A stretch of DNA of 64,000 bases from Globisporangium splendens (Eukaryota > Oomycota > Peronosporomycetes > Pythiales > Pythiaceae): contig VFIW01000008.1 in the NCBI GenBank assembly GCA_006386115.1, positions 62,001-126,000 on the forward strand. Direction: 5' to 3'. The stretch's first letter is position 1, and each line of letters opens with the position of its first letter. The translations under genes were made by a program, and so were the position numbers. Under the pieces are notes generated by a model, which saw nothing but the letters and a program-made list of their open reading frames with translations, was not told the DNA's origin and did no database searches. Shown here piece by piece: positions 30,349 through 42,032 of this stretch.

Positions 30349-31347
30349 TTAGGAGCTGAGGACCTCGAACTGCGGCGTTTCAGGGTCATTGTACGCATGC
30401 AGACACCCATCATCTGTGAGCTTCGAGGCGCCAAGCAACTTGACGGTCGAGAACGGGTCGCTCACCAGGTTGAAGAGACCCGCCGCGAGATCCGCGCGTG
30501 GCTCCATTTTGAATATCCGGCCATCCAGATTGAAATAAAACATCGTGACAAAGGAAAAAATGTACTCTTTTCCGATGAGCTGCTGGACCATCGCCTCGTC
30601 TTCCATGATTGGTTTGAAGAAGTGTTTGATTGTGTCGCGCGAGATCGTGAGCGTGGAGAGCCCCTGCACTTTGACGACGTACTCTGTCGGATCTTCGCTC
30701 TCGAGTGGCTGAATGGAGTCCACTACGAGCACCACCTTGGCGTGATACCTGGAGTAGTTCTCCCACTGGAATAGAAACGTGTCGAGGTCGTCGAACGCCG
30801 GCGACTTGACGTCGTCGAGCATGATGGATCGCAGCAGGGACTGGAGAAACTGACCGCCGTCCGTGCACTTGGTCGGGTCATATCCTCTTCTGAAATGGCT
30901 GTAGTAGTCCCGCACTTTGTCAGCGACGAGCCCCGCTGCGTCCGCATGGCGCACGAGCTGGATCGACTGTATCAGGATCCGCTTCTGCTCGAGCTCCCAA
31001 ATCTGGTGGTATATGTCCTCGAGGTCTGCGTGGATCATGGTCTCGCGCGTCGTCGTGCGTCGGAACCCGCCGTACTCGTGGCCATAGCGACTCAGGTTTC
31101 GGCAGTTTTTCGACTTGCGCCGGACTTTCCGCAGCTGCTGCAGCTGCCGCGTCGGGGGCGTCGCGCTGGACGCGACGGGGAGCACCGCGAGTTGGTTGGA
31201 CGACGGCTCGAGCGTAAGTGCAATGGGGACTTGCGACGCCCGCAGCAGCGGACGCTGGTTGCGCGGTGCCGCCACCGGTGCGTTCGCGACAGCGTTGGCG
31301 CCGCGACGCCGCTCCGTGGTGCGCGAGAGGTGAGGGATCGAGAGCAT
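30349..31347 (-). CDS. bZIP-like protein with degenerate basic region (oomycete type)
   Basis: A single exon, 332 residues from ATG 31347 (MLSIPHLSRTTERRRG). The frame is open for another 88 codons upstream, with ATGs at 31611 and 31542, but those codons look non-coding. After a low-complexity part, residues about 78-130 are basic then helical: RRKSKNCRNLSRYG followed by ADLEDIYHQIWELEQKR. This is the layout of oomycete bZIP factors but lacks the canonical N-x-x-A-A-x-x-S/C-R. The following globular part (DYYSHFRRGYDP, FDDLDTFLFQWENYSRYHAK, IIGKEYIFSF-like QQLIGKEYIFSFVTMFYF) resembles the ligand-pocket-like fold that follows the zipper in this oomycete family. A transcription-factor role is likely, but DNA binding is doubtful. 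It converges with FIBP. Confidence 0.7.
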   Translation of the reverse strand: MLSIPHLSRTTERRRGANAVANAPVAAPRNQRPLLRASQVPIALTLEPSSNQLAVLPVASSATPPTRQLQQLRKVRRKSKNCRNLSRYGHEYGGFRRTTTRETMIHADLEDIYHQIWELEQKRILIQSIQLVRHADAAGLVADKVRDYYSHFRRGYDPTKCTDGGQFLQSLLRSIMLDDVKSPAFDDLDTFLFQWENYSRYHAKVVLVVDSIQPLESEDPTEYVVKVQGLSTLTISRDTIKHFFKPIMEDEAMVQQLIGKEYIFSFVTMFYFNLDGRIFKMEPRADLAAGLFNLVSDPFSTVKLLGASKLTDDGCLHAYNDPETPQFEVLSS

Positions 31348-32288
31348 TGCTGGAGTCGAGGACTGGCGAAAGCACTTGTCCTCAAACCGTCGGACCCATT
31401 CCCAAGCACATGGGAAGGACAAGCAGAGTGAAGACCCCTGACAGAGCTCTTCTAGAAAATAGCAGACGCTAAGTCGACACAACTGGCGACTTTTCTTTAT
31501 TTCCGACGCGGTTAACAAATAGGGCTGCTCTGACCACAGCATCGAGAAACAACTTTGCGCCGTAACGAACGAATTGGGGCAAAAAGGGTACACACTGTTT
31601 TCTGTGTTCATGGCCAGAAATGCACGGCCTTCGATGTGTGTATTTACCTGAAGATTCTCACGACGCTATTGCGTCTATGCATGCATACAATCCCTTTGAA
31701 AACCGTCTAGGTTTGTTCATTCAAGCCTGGCGCTGCTGACCATGGTGTGCGAGCAGCGCTGTCCTTTTTGCCCGAAAGATTGATGTTTGGAAAGGAAAAG
31801 CGCGTTCATGTGGTCTTGTAGGTAACAGATGAAGCGGTCTATTAATGCTCGCTTCTTCTTAGTCACCGCACAATGAAAGTACGCAGGCAGGCAGCCAGCC
31901 AGCATGATGTCGTAGCCTGTAGTTAACTCACGAGGTGCGTGCGAGTGAACTGAAAAGCGCTTTGCTTACTCGTTCGCATTTGCCCAATGCGTGCGTCTCC
32001 TTTTAACGCCATACTAGAGAGAAAAGCGCGCGACTTTGAACTTTGAGGAGCAACTCACTTCGCGATGCAAGCATGCGGGAACGGCGCTAAGCAGGAGATT
32101 ACTTTACGGGGAGAAGAGACTCTCGACCGTCGTGCAGAAAGCGCATTGAGCCCAGTCTCCTCCCTCTTGCGCCACACACAAAGCCGATGCGCTACATACT
32201 ACGGCGCACACAGCGAGCGAGCGACCGCCTTGTCTGCGCCGACAAAGTTGTGGGCTTCAACCTGGTTTGGTTAATAGGATGACGATCC

Positions 32289-32306
32289 AGCAATTTACGG
32301 ATGTTT
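32289..32306 (+). repeat. 18-base direct repeat, copy 1
   Basis: AGCAATTTACGGATGTTT is identical to 32551-32568, 262 bases downstream. Confidence 0.75.
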
Positions 32307-32550
32307 GTGTGTGAGAGAGAGAAGGTAATTCTATTTAACTTGTGATCTGCACACTGTTTAAGAATTCCTGAGTCTCATTAGCACTGCTGAGAGTGAGGTG
32401 TTTCTAATTTTCGACGGTGTGGCACCGATATCATTGTCGAGTAGAGCTGCGACTTGGGACATAAGAGCTTGACCATTTCCCCGCGATTCGTCGGCGAGTA
32501 TCTTCACACTCTTGGAGTTCATTGCCATGTTGGCGAGAAGATCGACCACA

Positions 32551-32568
32551 AGCAATTTACGGATGTTT
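32551..32568 (+). repeat. 18-base direct repeat, copy 2
   Basis: This is an exact copy of 32289-32306 in the same orientation. Confidence 0.75.
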
Positions 32569-33375
32569 CGCTTCCTTTTTTGCCCAGTTTTACTGCACAA
32601 TGGCGGTTTGCCATTTCGAGCCAATACTTTTACGCGAGAACTCGACCTGTGGACAGATGCATGGGAGGCAAGAGAGGGGGGAATACAGAGAAAGCGCGGA
32701 TGCGTGTGTGCGCACTGCGCAGCAATGCGATGCGTGGAGATCTACGGAACAAAAAGAGAAGCGCGACGAGGTGGGTTGGGGCACTCGACTCCTCTATGAA
32801 AGATGTTCGTTACAACCGTTTCCAAGAGGGTATGAACCGCTGCAGTTTGATCACACTAAATCTCAAAATTGGACAACGATCAACATTGAACATCGAAGGT
32901 GTCTCCCTGTTCAACGAGAGGATGCTTCGTGCGATAAGGAAACGGAGGGTCCATAGAGAGTGCGAAGGTGTCGACTTAGTCGTAAAATGGGATCCCCTCC
33001 AACAGGTCGCCATTGCTTCGATTTTCCACAGAAACGAGCAACGAAAAAACTCGTGAAACTGCCTCCCCACACAAAAACCAAGATTAAAATGACACATTTT
33101 ACAGCAGCATGGCTCACTTGGGCCAGGTAGGAAGAGAGATGAAGCGAGCAGATTGCGACATTTGCATTTTGACGACACCATGGACAGCCTGGCTGCAGTA
33201 AATCTTCCGCCTTGCTGTATAGTTCGCGAAAGACCAATATGCGCATCAAAAAGCACGCTTTATGTTCGCTTCAAACGAGTTGTCGTAATCACTGAGATTA
33301 CGTTCCTAAGTCGACAACCGACTCGTTATTTAGCCTCACATCTCGTCAATTGAAGCCTCGCGTTTCCGTTTCTTG

Positions 33376-34984
33376 TCAGTTCTGTTCGCTTATCAGCATC
33401 TTCAAGAGCTCAGACTCTACCTTTGGGCTCTTCAGCTGATGCAACAGCTCGCGACGGCGCCTTCTCTCTACAGCAGCAGCACACGACGAAAATGGCATAT
33501 CGACACAAAGACACACATTTGAACTTAGCACTTTGGTGACGTCTGGGAAAGGCAACTTGAGTCAGTCCGTTCGGTGACCCATCATTAAGACAAGGACATC
33601 GTTATGTGGTTGCTGATGCCTTGTTTTCGTTATTTACCTCTTGACAGGATGGGCTCGCGGGCGTCGGGGAGCTCCCCGTCGCGAGTGGGATGCACAGCCA
33701 GCAGAACGGCGTGTTGGGCGGCGGCGGTGCCCATTCTCGCAGGTACGTGAGGTGATCGATCTGACGAAAGATGTCGTCTTCCGATTCTATTAAAGCCAAA
33801 ATCGTCGACGTCAGGTCAAATTCAACTTTGCACAAATGAATTGCTCGAATCGAAAATAGACCACAGCACACGACTTACCTAAAGTGGGTCGGTCTCCAAT
33901 GATCTCTAAAGATTTCCCAGCCTTCAGCTGCTGCAGTCCCTGGTTCATCATGAAGTAGCCCAAGAAAAAAAACGAGCGTTAGAGCATGAGTATCAGGAGG
34001 TTAGCGAGCACTAAGCAAACACACGAACGAACCTCTATCCAGTACATTGCGGCGTGATGGGATACGGCGCGCAGCGTGATGACGGTGCCGTTGATGCCGA
34101 GTTTGAACATGCGCGTGTCGTTTTGAGCTGTCACAATTATTCGCCACAGACGAGAATATACGAATCCAGATCAGGATGAACTAACAGATACACGACTGAA
34201 GTCAGATTCAAAACTCACGGGTGCCGTTTTCATACGCCAACGTGATCTCGGTCGCTTTGCGAATGTCGGTGGACATGACGGTGACTTGGTGTGTGGGCTG
34301 CAGTAGAAGCGCAACGCAAATGATCCATTCCATCAGTGTTGACACTCGTCACAACTATGCGCGATAGAGCTTATAAAACAGCGAATGCATGACGTACATG
34401 CACGCGGTAGACCATGAGCTGATACTCGAGTGTCTGGAAGAGGAATGGACGCCACGAGCCATCGAGCTTCTTGTACTCCAGGAACCCCGAGAGACCTACA
34501 ATGAGTAACACAGGCAGTGCGACCGTTTCACATCGATACGACCAGAATATGAACCAAGGCTCTCGTAGATAGCATCAAGGGCAATACCTGCTTCATCGCG
34601 CACTACGCTGGCGCTGCTCGTCCGCCGCCGGGAGAACGCATAGTACGCGGTGAGGTCTCCGCTGTCGCTGGTGGCGGCGACGGCGTTATGGAAGGACTGG
34701 CGGCGGCTGAGCGACGACGGTGACGGAGGTGTCATCTGCGCTGATGGCGACTGCGGATCGTGTGCGAGCGCGCGGCCGCTGATGCTGCGTCGCTGGCCGC
34801 TGTGTCGTGGTGTCGTACCGCTGCTGGCTCCTCGCGTGTACTCGTGCAGCGAGACGCGACGTGGCGCTGCGCCATCAGTGTGGATGCGCAGCGAGGACGA
34901 GGGCGACTGGAGTCGCGGGCTCGCGCGGGGAGCGTTGCTGGACGCAGGAGACCGCCATGAGAAGCGCGGCGGCGGCGCTTCCAT
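33376..34984 (-). CDS. PH-like domain protein, seven exons
   Basis: I propose exons 34984-34588, 34495-34398, 34297-34219, 34127-34033, 33939-33879, 33786-33638 and 33465-33376, together 322 residues. The first exon is Ser/Arg/Pro-rich and disordered (MEAPPPRFSWRSPASS). Exons 2-5 form a PH-like domain: LSGFLEYKKLDGSWRPFLFQ, YQLMVYRVH, TDIRKATEITLAYEN, FKLGINGTVITLRAVSHHAA and the closing helix YWIEGLQQLKAG. Exon 6 is Pro/Cys-rich, and the last exon is a basic helix ending MLISEQN. All introns are GT-AG, 90-172 bp. The last acceptor (TAGAG|AGAAGG) was picked to keep the frame. PH domains usually bind phosphoinositides or proteins at membranes; the partner is unknown. Confidence 0.8.
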
Positions 34985-35367
34985 GGAACTGCGCAGCTTT
35001 CGTTCGCACTTGGTGGGAATGCTGATATAGTAGGTACAATACCAGACGACGGGAGTTCGAGCTGCTGAGCACGATGTGTGGGCTACTAGAACCTCTTTAC
35101 TTCCAATATCCCTGTTTAGTAAGTGCTAGAAACCGATTTCGAAATGAATGGACTCTTTAAAGTGAATGGAAGTTTCTATGAATAGATTGTGGCTATTTAT
35201 AGGGGCTGCACAACACCACCAAAAATGACTTCCCAATGCAGCCGATAGTCAAGCCGTAACGACCATCACTCTGGCTCGGCTCGGCTTGACAAAGTCAGAG
35301 AGGGGGAGTATTGAGATCAACTCTTTGAAGAGAGCAGCGCACTGAAAATCAGGGGAAGACAGACAAC
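34985..35367. promoter_or_regulatory. Divergent promoter region (PH-domain gene and MICU1-like gene)
   Basis: The two genes point away from each other across 383 bases. No clear initiator element is seen on either strand. Confidence 0.4.
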
Positions 35368-37247
35368 ATGGCGTCGAAGCGCGCGGTTCGCACGGGAATG
35401 CAGGCGGCGTCTGCTGTCGCGACGAAGCCCAACGTCGCAGGATCGGCTTCGCTGTTTCAAGGGCTCGAGTTCCACACCGCTCGCGCGTTTGGAAGCCGCG
35501 TGGGTGAGCAGTACGAGGCGCATAATGGTGACAATGTATCGTCGTCCTGGTCGAAGCTCGTTGGTGTAGCGCTCGCGGGGTTCAGCGTCGCTGCGGTGGC
35601 GTCGTTGGATGCGCGCCCAGCGCTGAGCGAGGCAAAGACTGCGTTTATCCCTGCCGTTGTGGACGCAGAGCAAGAAGCGGAGCCAAAGGCTCGCGGACGT
35701 CGCAATTTGCTGAAGAAGCGCACGAAGCACACGGCGAAGCTGGAGGAAGTCGACTTGATGAAGGTGCACTTGGACGAGTACAAGAAGAGCCAACAGGAGA
35801 TCGACTCGCTGCGCGCACGCTTCGAAGCGTACGCGACCAGAGTGATCGGAAGCGGCGACGAGAAGCAAGTCCGCGCCATGACGTTCACGAACTTCCTGCA
35901 CTCGCTCGTGCTCCCGCGCTTCCGCTTGCAATCCCCTGTACGAAATACTTTTTTTATAATGATGGGCACGAGCATTCTATTGAAGGCTTTCGTGTGTATC
36001 TATGTGTGCTTCTATTGTAGCGTCCGGATCTCGAGTACACGTGTGACTTTGTTGGAGACGCGAATAGCCTCATCACATACGAAGAGTGCTACCTGCTGAT
36101 CCATCTGTTGCAAAGTACGTTTGTATGCCTGGTTTTTGTGTGTGGCTGTCTTCATAAATCTAATCACGACACTACGCAGTCCCAAAGGAGCATTTCGATG
36201 TCGCGTTCGCGATGTTTGATTTGGATGGCGATGGTTCGGTGCACAAAGCTGAGTTCTGCCACGTGATTGAGAACCTGCTCCACTCGATCACCGCAAACGA
36301 AGCCGACGGTCCCATGAACATCTCCGCAGAAGGTACGTCTGCTATACCCCACACTTTCTTTAAACAATTCATTTGGTTCAATCTCTTTGTGAATGTACCT
36401 TGTAGAGACGTTGCCGCGCTTGACCAAGTACCTCTTCGGTCGTTTCGGCAAGAAGTCCATCAAGTCGCAGGACCTGGAGGCCGTGTTGGATCTGCTGCGC
36501 ACGCAGATCCTAAAGGCTGAGTTTGATTTGTACGCCAAACCGCACCCGACGGTCAAGAACCAGCAGGTGATCTCGGTTCACGACTTTGCGATCACGCTCG
36601 TCTCGTGCTTTGACCCCGAGCGACTGGCGCCGTACCTCGAACGAGTGCATGCGCTTCACGCTAGCGATGTAAGTGTGGGATGCTTTTGTTAACCATTGCC
36701 CCGCCACGTTGTCTGTTTATTTAAAATTTGGTTTTTATATGCTGCAGGAATTGGTGACCTGGGAAGATTTCTATAGATTCCACTTTAACGTGCAGAGCAA
36801 GTTGAAGGACATCAAGCTCGCGTTTGAGCTCATCGGCGCCGAAGAGATCACGGAGGGTGCGTGTCCTGCTCCTTATGATGATGATGACTTTGGCTTAAAT
36901 TTATCTCTTTGGGCTCGTCCGGCTTTGTTTTGTTATCTCATCAGCGGATTTCATTCGCGCGGCTCATGTCGTGAGTGGCGTGGAGCTCTCGTTCCCGGTC
37001 GTGCAGCTGGCATTCCGCATCTTCGACAACGATGGTAGCGTATTGCTCTCACTTTAGTTAATCCAGTTGTCCAAGTTTCCATAGTCTAATGCTTATTTTC
37101 TCATTTGATGCAGGTAATGGCACGCTGGACCAGTCGGAGCTCGTCAAGGTCCTGGAGATGCGAACGGACATCGCTCTGAAGAAGAAGCACCCAGAGACCT
37201 TCGTCAAGCGCTTCATTACCTGCATAAAGGAGGGTCCGCAGCACTAA
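35368..37247 (+). CDS. MICU1: MICU1-like mitochondrial calcium-uptake regulator
   Basis: Seven exons (35368-35937, 36021-36114, 36180-36332, 36406-36668, 36748-36856, 36945-37034, 37114-37247) encode 470 residues. MICU proteins gate the mitochondrial calcium uniporter from the intermembrane space. An Arg/Ala-rich presequence-like start (MASKRAVRTGMQAASAV) is followed by a hydrophobic segment (VGVALAGFSVAAVASL) and a basic stretch RGRRNLLKKR. EF-hand 1 is DLDGDGSVHKAE and EF-hand 2 is DNDGNGTLDQSE; both have all calcium-binding positions. Family phrases include VLPRFRLQSP, FDVAFAMFDLDGDGSV, YLFGRFGKKS and ELVTWEDFYRFHFN. The last intron splits a Gly codon inside the EF-hand 2 loop. All introns are GT-AG, 65-91 bp. 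Confidence 0.93.
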
Positions 37248-37434
37248 GGTCAACGATTGTACAAGTCCTGCGCTCATGTACTGTCATCCCGTGCAATGGC
37301 GTGCATTAGCGCACAAGTGAGCAAGGAACTCAACACCATGGTCAAGTCGATAACAACACGCTTTACATTTCATTCTTGAAGCTTATATATAAATACTTGT
37401 GCGTTCGTTCCTCTCCTCCGTCAGGAAGCGGAGG

Positions 37435-38464
37435 CTACCGCGTGGCGCTGTTCGGCTGAGCCTCCTCGTTGTCGTCATGAACATTCGAGAGACTCACCTT
37501 CGTGAGCGTGCGGCTCACCTGCACAAACGTCACCTTCTTGTTGCCCACAACAACCTCATGGGTGTTGTCGTCTTCGTCTTCCTCCTCTTTCTCGTCGTTC
37601 GTACTGGTCTTGTTATTTTCCTTATCAGTGGTCGCCGCTGCCGTCTCCGTGCCTGCTTCCCCCAAGGCTGCGTCTCCATCTTTGTCGTCCGCTTCGTACA
37701 CATCAACGAAGTCCACGGCTCGTTGCGTCTTCTCAGCTGCGTGAACCTCGTCAGCAGCGTCAGCAGGCACAACAGCAGCTGTGTCTTGTCGCAGCGGCGT
37801 CTCTGGTTTGCTTCCAAATGGCGATGATGGCGCATTCGTCGGCGTCGCCGTCCCAGCAGCACCAGCTCCATTTGCGTCTGGCGTCGTCGTTTTCTTCTTC
37901 TTTTCTCGGTTTTCGATCGTGATCTTGCCGTCTTCGTGTGTCGAGATCGTCGTGATCTTGTTTTTCGAGTTCGCGGCGCGCTTGATCGTGATCTCGTCGC
38001 CGTCCGCCATCTTGATCGTCGTCGTATGTGCGTCGTCGTCCTCGTTGTCGTCCTCAGCAGCTTTCGTTGCCTTAGGAGCCCTGACATTACCTTCAGTATC
38101 CGCATTGTCTTTCTTCGTGACGGAGCTCTTGTTCACCATACTGTCACCAGTATCCGAGCTGCCTGCAGTAGTCGCTGCGTCCGGCGCCGTGGACACACGG
38201 CGTTCAACGCGGTCCGCGACGATGAAGCCATCTCGAAAAGTGCGCGTTGGCGTCGCTACAACACACAAAAGAACACACAGCATGAGAGCGCAATCTATGC
38301 CACATTTTCCATGCATGCGGCGAAGCCATTCGGTCACGAGAGAACGACAAAAACGCATTGCACGTACACATCTCGCCGCGCAGCAACGCGACGGAGAAGA
38401 GCAGCAGCGAGCAGCTGAGCACGATTACGAAGAACACGCGCTCCGTGGGCACGTCGCGCCGCAT
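37435..38464 (-). CDS. Acidic low-complexity protein with N-terminal signal anchor
   Basis: Two exons (38464-38368, 38255-37435) encode 305 residues. Exon 1 gives MRRDVPTERV then a TM or signal anchor VFFVIVLSCSLLLFSVALL. The 112 bp intron uses the donor T|GTACGT. The rest is hydrophilic: Thr/Ala/Asp/Glu-rich, with an internal basic stretch NREKKKKTTTPD and a Lys/Asp/Glu-rich end. Two short motifs repeat with variation: GDEITIKRAAN, GKITIENREK and GNKKVTFVQVS look like beta-hairpin strands. No family is recognised. It converges with the MICU1-like gene, 187 bases apart. Confidence 0.7.
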
Positions 38465-39085
38465 CTCTTGAGCCCCAGTGTTGTCCGATGGAGGGAAGGA
38501 AGTGCGTCGTCAGCGAGCGTCCGAGTGGTTCCGCTGCTTGAGATTTCTGTTGTGCCTTGTGGTCCCTGTGTAAATGTGGAAGGCTTGGCGAGACGGCGGA
38601 AGGAAAAGAGAGAAACTGCGTACGGTACACACTTGGGCTTTGTATGTGCACCGAGTGTGTGGTGCGGATGGGCATTCTGTAGACAACCTCTACAAGACCT
38701 TGCATTTCATGCTCAAGACAAAATATTCCATCTTCAAGACTCGATCGATCACACGGCAAAAACATTATGACTTGTCGAGTTTTGAGCTCGAATGGGACAA
38801 ACGATGAAATATCTTGAGAGTGTCCGTTTCTTTTAGATGCCCAGCTGTTCGGGTTGGTGCATAGAAAACGCAAAAGTAATCACCACTCAGCTGCAGCAAC
38901 AATAACTGACTCGACGCATTGTGATCTCATCAGATGGTGAAACGAACACTTTTGTGGCAAACAGTACCTTACTGACCAGCACTCCAAGGATCCAAAATCT
39001 TTGACGACCATACTCAGACACAGCTCAGCTGCAACATGAAGAGATGCGCAGACGCGTCCCTCACCTCTCGCTCTCCTTCTGTCTG
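38465..39085. other. Intergenic region, nothing recognised
   Basis: 621 bases between the promoter of the acidic protein and the 3' end of the sedoheptulokinase gene. No further gene is supported. Confidence 0.45.
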
Positions 39086-41001
39086 CTAATGACGCAGCAA
39101 TGGCAGCAACGCGGCGCCGATCGCTGCGTCCGCCGCGTCCTGGATCTGCAATTGCGCCGTCGGGTCTGCGAGCTTGGCCGCCAGAAAGTGGCGCAGCAGT
39201 GCGTTGCGCACGAGTGCCGATCCCGTGCCAATCATTCTGTCATGACATAATCACAAAGTTGAGACGTCAGCGTCATAAGCAACCAACAAGGGCAATAACA
39301 GTGCGTGACAACTTACTTTCGCTCACGAATCGCCCCGTGCAGTTCTTCGGGCACCATCGTGAACAGGTTGTCGATCAGCCCCTTGCAAAGCGCAGCGCTG
39401 ATGTCGCCCATGGACCAGTTGGACATGCGCAGCTGCTGGATGCTTCCTTTCATCGTCGGATCCGAGCGCTCGCCGCTTAGAGTCGGCAAGAATTCAAGAT
39501 CTGTCGTGGTTTTCTGCATGCCGAGATCAATAAGACGAGCGTACCAGCGCGCGTCATCGTCTGCAGATGCGCTCTCTGCTGAGCTCATTTGTAGCTCCTG
39601 GACCCATTGCAGGCACTGCTTCACGAACCACGCGTAGATGTTTCCTCTGCGGATTTTTCAACAGCATTTTGTGAGCATACATAATTGTAACGAGCAACAG
39701 AACCACACTAGGCAGAATTACGTACCCAGACAACGAAGCCGCGACGCCAAGAAATTGATTCTCAAATACGAACGGCCGCACTTCAAAGCTTTTGTTGGTG
39801 CTGCGGATTTGACGCACTTCGTCCTCCGATAGAACCATTGCGAGCTGGGCAGAAGTGCCAAAGTTTACCACTAAGAGAGCAGCAAGACCATCACGAGCAT
39901 ACGCTGTTACATTCTCTTCAGGCAAATGCTTTATACAGGTGGACGTACATGTCTGGTTGGCGTCGAGGGTAGCTGTGCCAGTTGCTGGCTGTTGCTGCTG
40001 GACGATCGCCGTGATGACGGAACTGGGGTGATCGCCAATGGGCACGTGCACTGGAATTCCGCTTGGTAGCCCAAACTTGTTTTCGGTGGCTACAGATCCG
40101 ATGATTTCACCTGGTTGCTTTACTGTCGGTAGCATCTCGAACGGGATCTGTAAGGCTGTGACGCTAATCATGACGCAGATGCCATTGATTAGCTGCTATA
40201 GCGCCGTTCCCTCGCAAACAAAGCGAAGTAGTTAATACTCACGCTTGGACGCTCCAGTTCGAATCGTTCACGTTAAAGCATCCCCAGCTCGCAGCGTTGG
40301 TTGAGTCGATCGTTGATTCACGATGCGACGCATGGCCGCAGAGTGCAAACGCGAGGAAATCCTGGATGGTCCCGCAGGCATCAAACCCGTCCAGAGTCTC
40401 TGGCGCATGAGCCAACGCATGTGCGTACGTTGCCATGCCATACCCCGTCGCTAGTGGAGTCGAGGAGGACCCACCTGCCGCAGCAGCCGCGATTTTCGCC
40501 GCGCATTGCTTCAGAAACGCGGGCGAGCAGCGCTGATCCTGCCACGTGACTAAATGGCTCCACGCACGCTTACTCAATCCCTCAAGGCTGCTACTGTCTT
40601 CGCCGTCGTGTTGTGAATCGAGTGCTTTGCCTATTTGTGATGTGGTTGCATCACTGCGCCACCACAATATTCCGTGCATCTGATGCACACAAAACACAAC
40701 ATTAATGCCAAAAATGTCCATCGAAGAAGGACACACGCATGCTACTCTCTCCACGCACCTGACCACAGATGCCGACAGACTCAACGCGTTGGCGTAATGG
40801 CTCTGGAAGCGCTGCGAGCGCGCGCTGCACAGCGCACATCACGCGCTCGACGCACTGCTCACCATGTTGAAGAGCGCGGTCGCCGCTGGAGACCTCGTCG
40901 ATCACGACGTTGGACACGGCGAGTACCTGCCTGCTCTCTCTGCTCACGATCGCGCACTTGACGGCCGTCGTGCCCACATCGATGCCGAGCGCGCCACTCA
41001 T
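39086..41001 (-). CDS. SHPK: Sedoheptulokinase (FGGY carbohydrate kinase)
   Basis: Five exons (41001-40759, 40679-40243, 40163-39726, 39646-39317, 39236-39086) encode 532 residues; human SHPK has 478. The enzyme phosphorylates sedoheptulose to sedoheptulose 7-phosphate, feeding the pentose phosphate pathway. The ATP-binding phosphate-1 motif is LGIDVGTTAVKCAIV, and the substrate region has GQMHGILWW, SHLVTWQDQRC and NAASWGCFNV. Later come FENQFLGVAASLSGGNIYAW, TLSGERSDPTMKGS and GTGSALVRNALL with the C-terminal AADAAIGAALLPL. All four introns are 78-80 bp, GT-AG. The acceptor at 40164 was chosen because only it restores frame and spacing to the animal enzyme. A Gln/Ser insert explains the extra length. 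Confidence 0.93.
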
Positions 41002-41122
41002 GGTCAGTAGGAGAATGAGGTTGAAATGACGATCGACTAACTGATCAGAAAATACCCTCCTTAAATCACTTGTTCCAAATGACATGTCATATTGTACATT
41101 TTTTACCTCTATATAACTGTGC

Positions 41123-41761
41123 TTATGCTCCAGGCTGATATGAGAGGCTCTTTGAGTGGGAGTCGACTGATTTGCCCAATGTGGCTGGGATTCCAGTAGA
41201 TACGCTACTGATAATATTATGCTGCTGCCCACTCTTCTCCCCTTGTCTATAAAGCTGCGAACTGTCCTCTCGCACTTCTTCAGCGCTGTGGTACAAACTG
41301 TCTTCGTGCTCAAACACGATCTCGAGCGCTTCCTGGCGCTCGGCGTCTTCGCGCGCGTCTCGTCCGAGCGAACGGCTCAGGAAGAAACCTGCGAACGGAT
41401 GCAGCGCCAGCGCCACGAACACGATCCCCGCCGTCGTGTACCCGCCAATGAACACAACCAGCGCCACAATGAGCCACTGGAGCGTGTAGAGCGCGAAGAA
41501 CAGCGCGTTCGCGAGCAGCGCCACGGCTTTCATCGTGCGCGTGATCCATATAGTGAACGCAAATACGACGCTCGTGCCAAATGACACGTACTGCACCAGC
41601 AGCCACACGTTCACGGCGGCGTTGTCGCCACGATAACCAGTGCGTTGCCGCAGGAAATGACGGTCCAGCGCCAGGATCACCACGCAGCTCTCGACCGCGA
41701 TCAGTAGGTTCATAACGCACACGACGGCCGTGGTCTTGCAGGTCTTGGAGGACGATCCCAT
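41123..41761 (-). CDS. Four-TM membrane protein, family A member 1
   Basis: A single exon of 212 residues from ATG 41761 (MGSSSKTCK); a GTG two codons upstream is ignored. Four hydrophobic segments are visible (about 10-32, 50-72, 80-100 and 105-125), and a hydrophilic, Glu/Ser-rich C-terminal tail of about 80 residues follows. The third helix K-A-V-A-L-L-A-N-A-L-F-F-A-L-Y lines up with K-V-T-F-V-R-A-N-G-V-C-F-V-L-N of the protein at 61247-61768, so the two seem related. No known transporter motif is seen; the function is unknown. Confidence 0.7.
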   Translation of the reverse strand: MGSSSKTCKTTAVVCVMNLLIAVESCVVILALDRHFLRQRTGYRGDNAAVNVWLLVQYVSFGTSVVFAFTIWITRTMKAVALLANALFFALYTLQWLIVALVVFIGGYTTAGIVFVALALHPFAGFFLSRSLGRDAREDAERQEALEIVFEHEDSLYHSAEEVREDSSQLYRQGEKSGQQHNIISSVSTGIPATLGKSVDSHSKSLSYQPGA

Positions 41762-42032
41762 TGGCACTGTTGACGTGTGGAGATGCGCGCAACGTCGTAG
41801 CGCTGCTTCAATGGCTCTGCTGCTGCTTGTCGTTCTCTTGGCGCTTACGTTCCGCGTTCACCGTCAGCCATCCCTGATTTCTCTCTCCACAAGTATCCTC
41901 GTGATGGCCGTAACCGATGCCGCCCTTTCGTGGGGGTATTAATCGACGTCCCACTTGAGTGAATATGGGACACACTCTGGAGCGCTCCACAATCTTTGAT
42001 TTCGAACTTCAACCCCTTCATGATGACGCATG

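Larger units (their letters stand above)
31348..33375. other. Gene-poor region, 2.0 kb
   Basis: No gene is supported. An 18-base direct repeat (AGCAATTTACGGATGTTT) occurs at 32289-32306 and 32551-32568. An open minus-strand frame of 88 codons at 32358-32624 (MARNGKPPLCSKTGQK start) has an ATG but no family resemblance. It may be a relic. Confidence 0.45.

Noticed and set aside
32358..32624. 88-codon minus-strand gene
   Set aside because: It has an ATG but no family resemblance, signal peptide or conserved-looking domain, and lies in relic-rich DNA.
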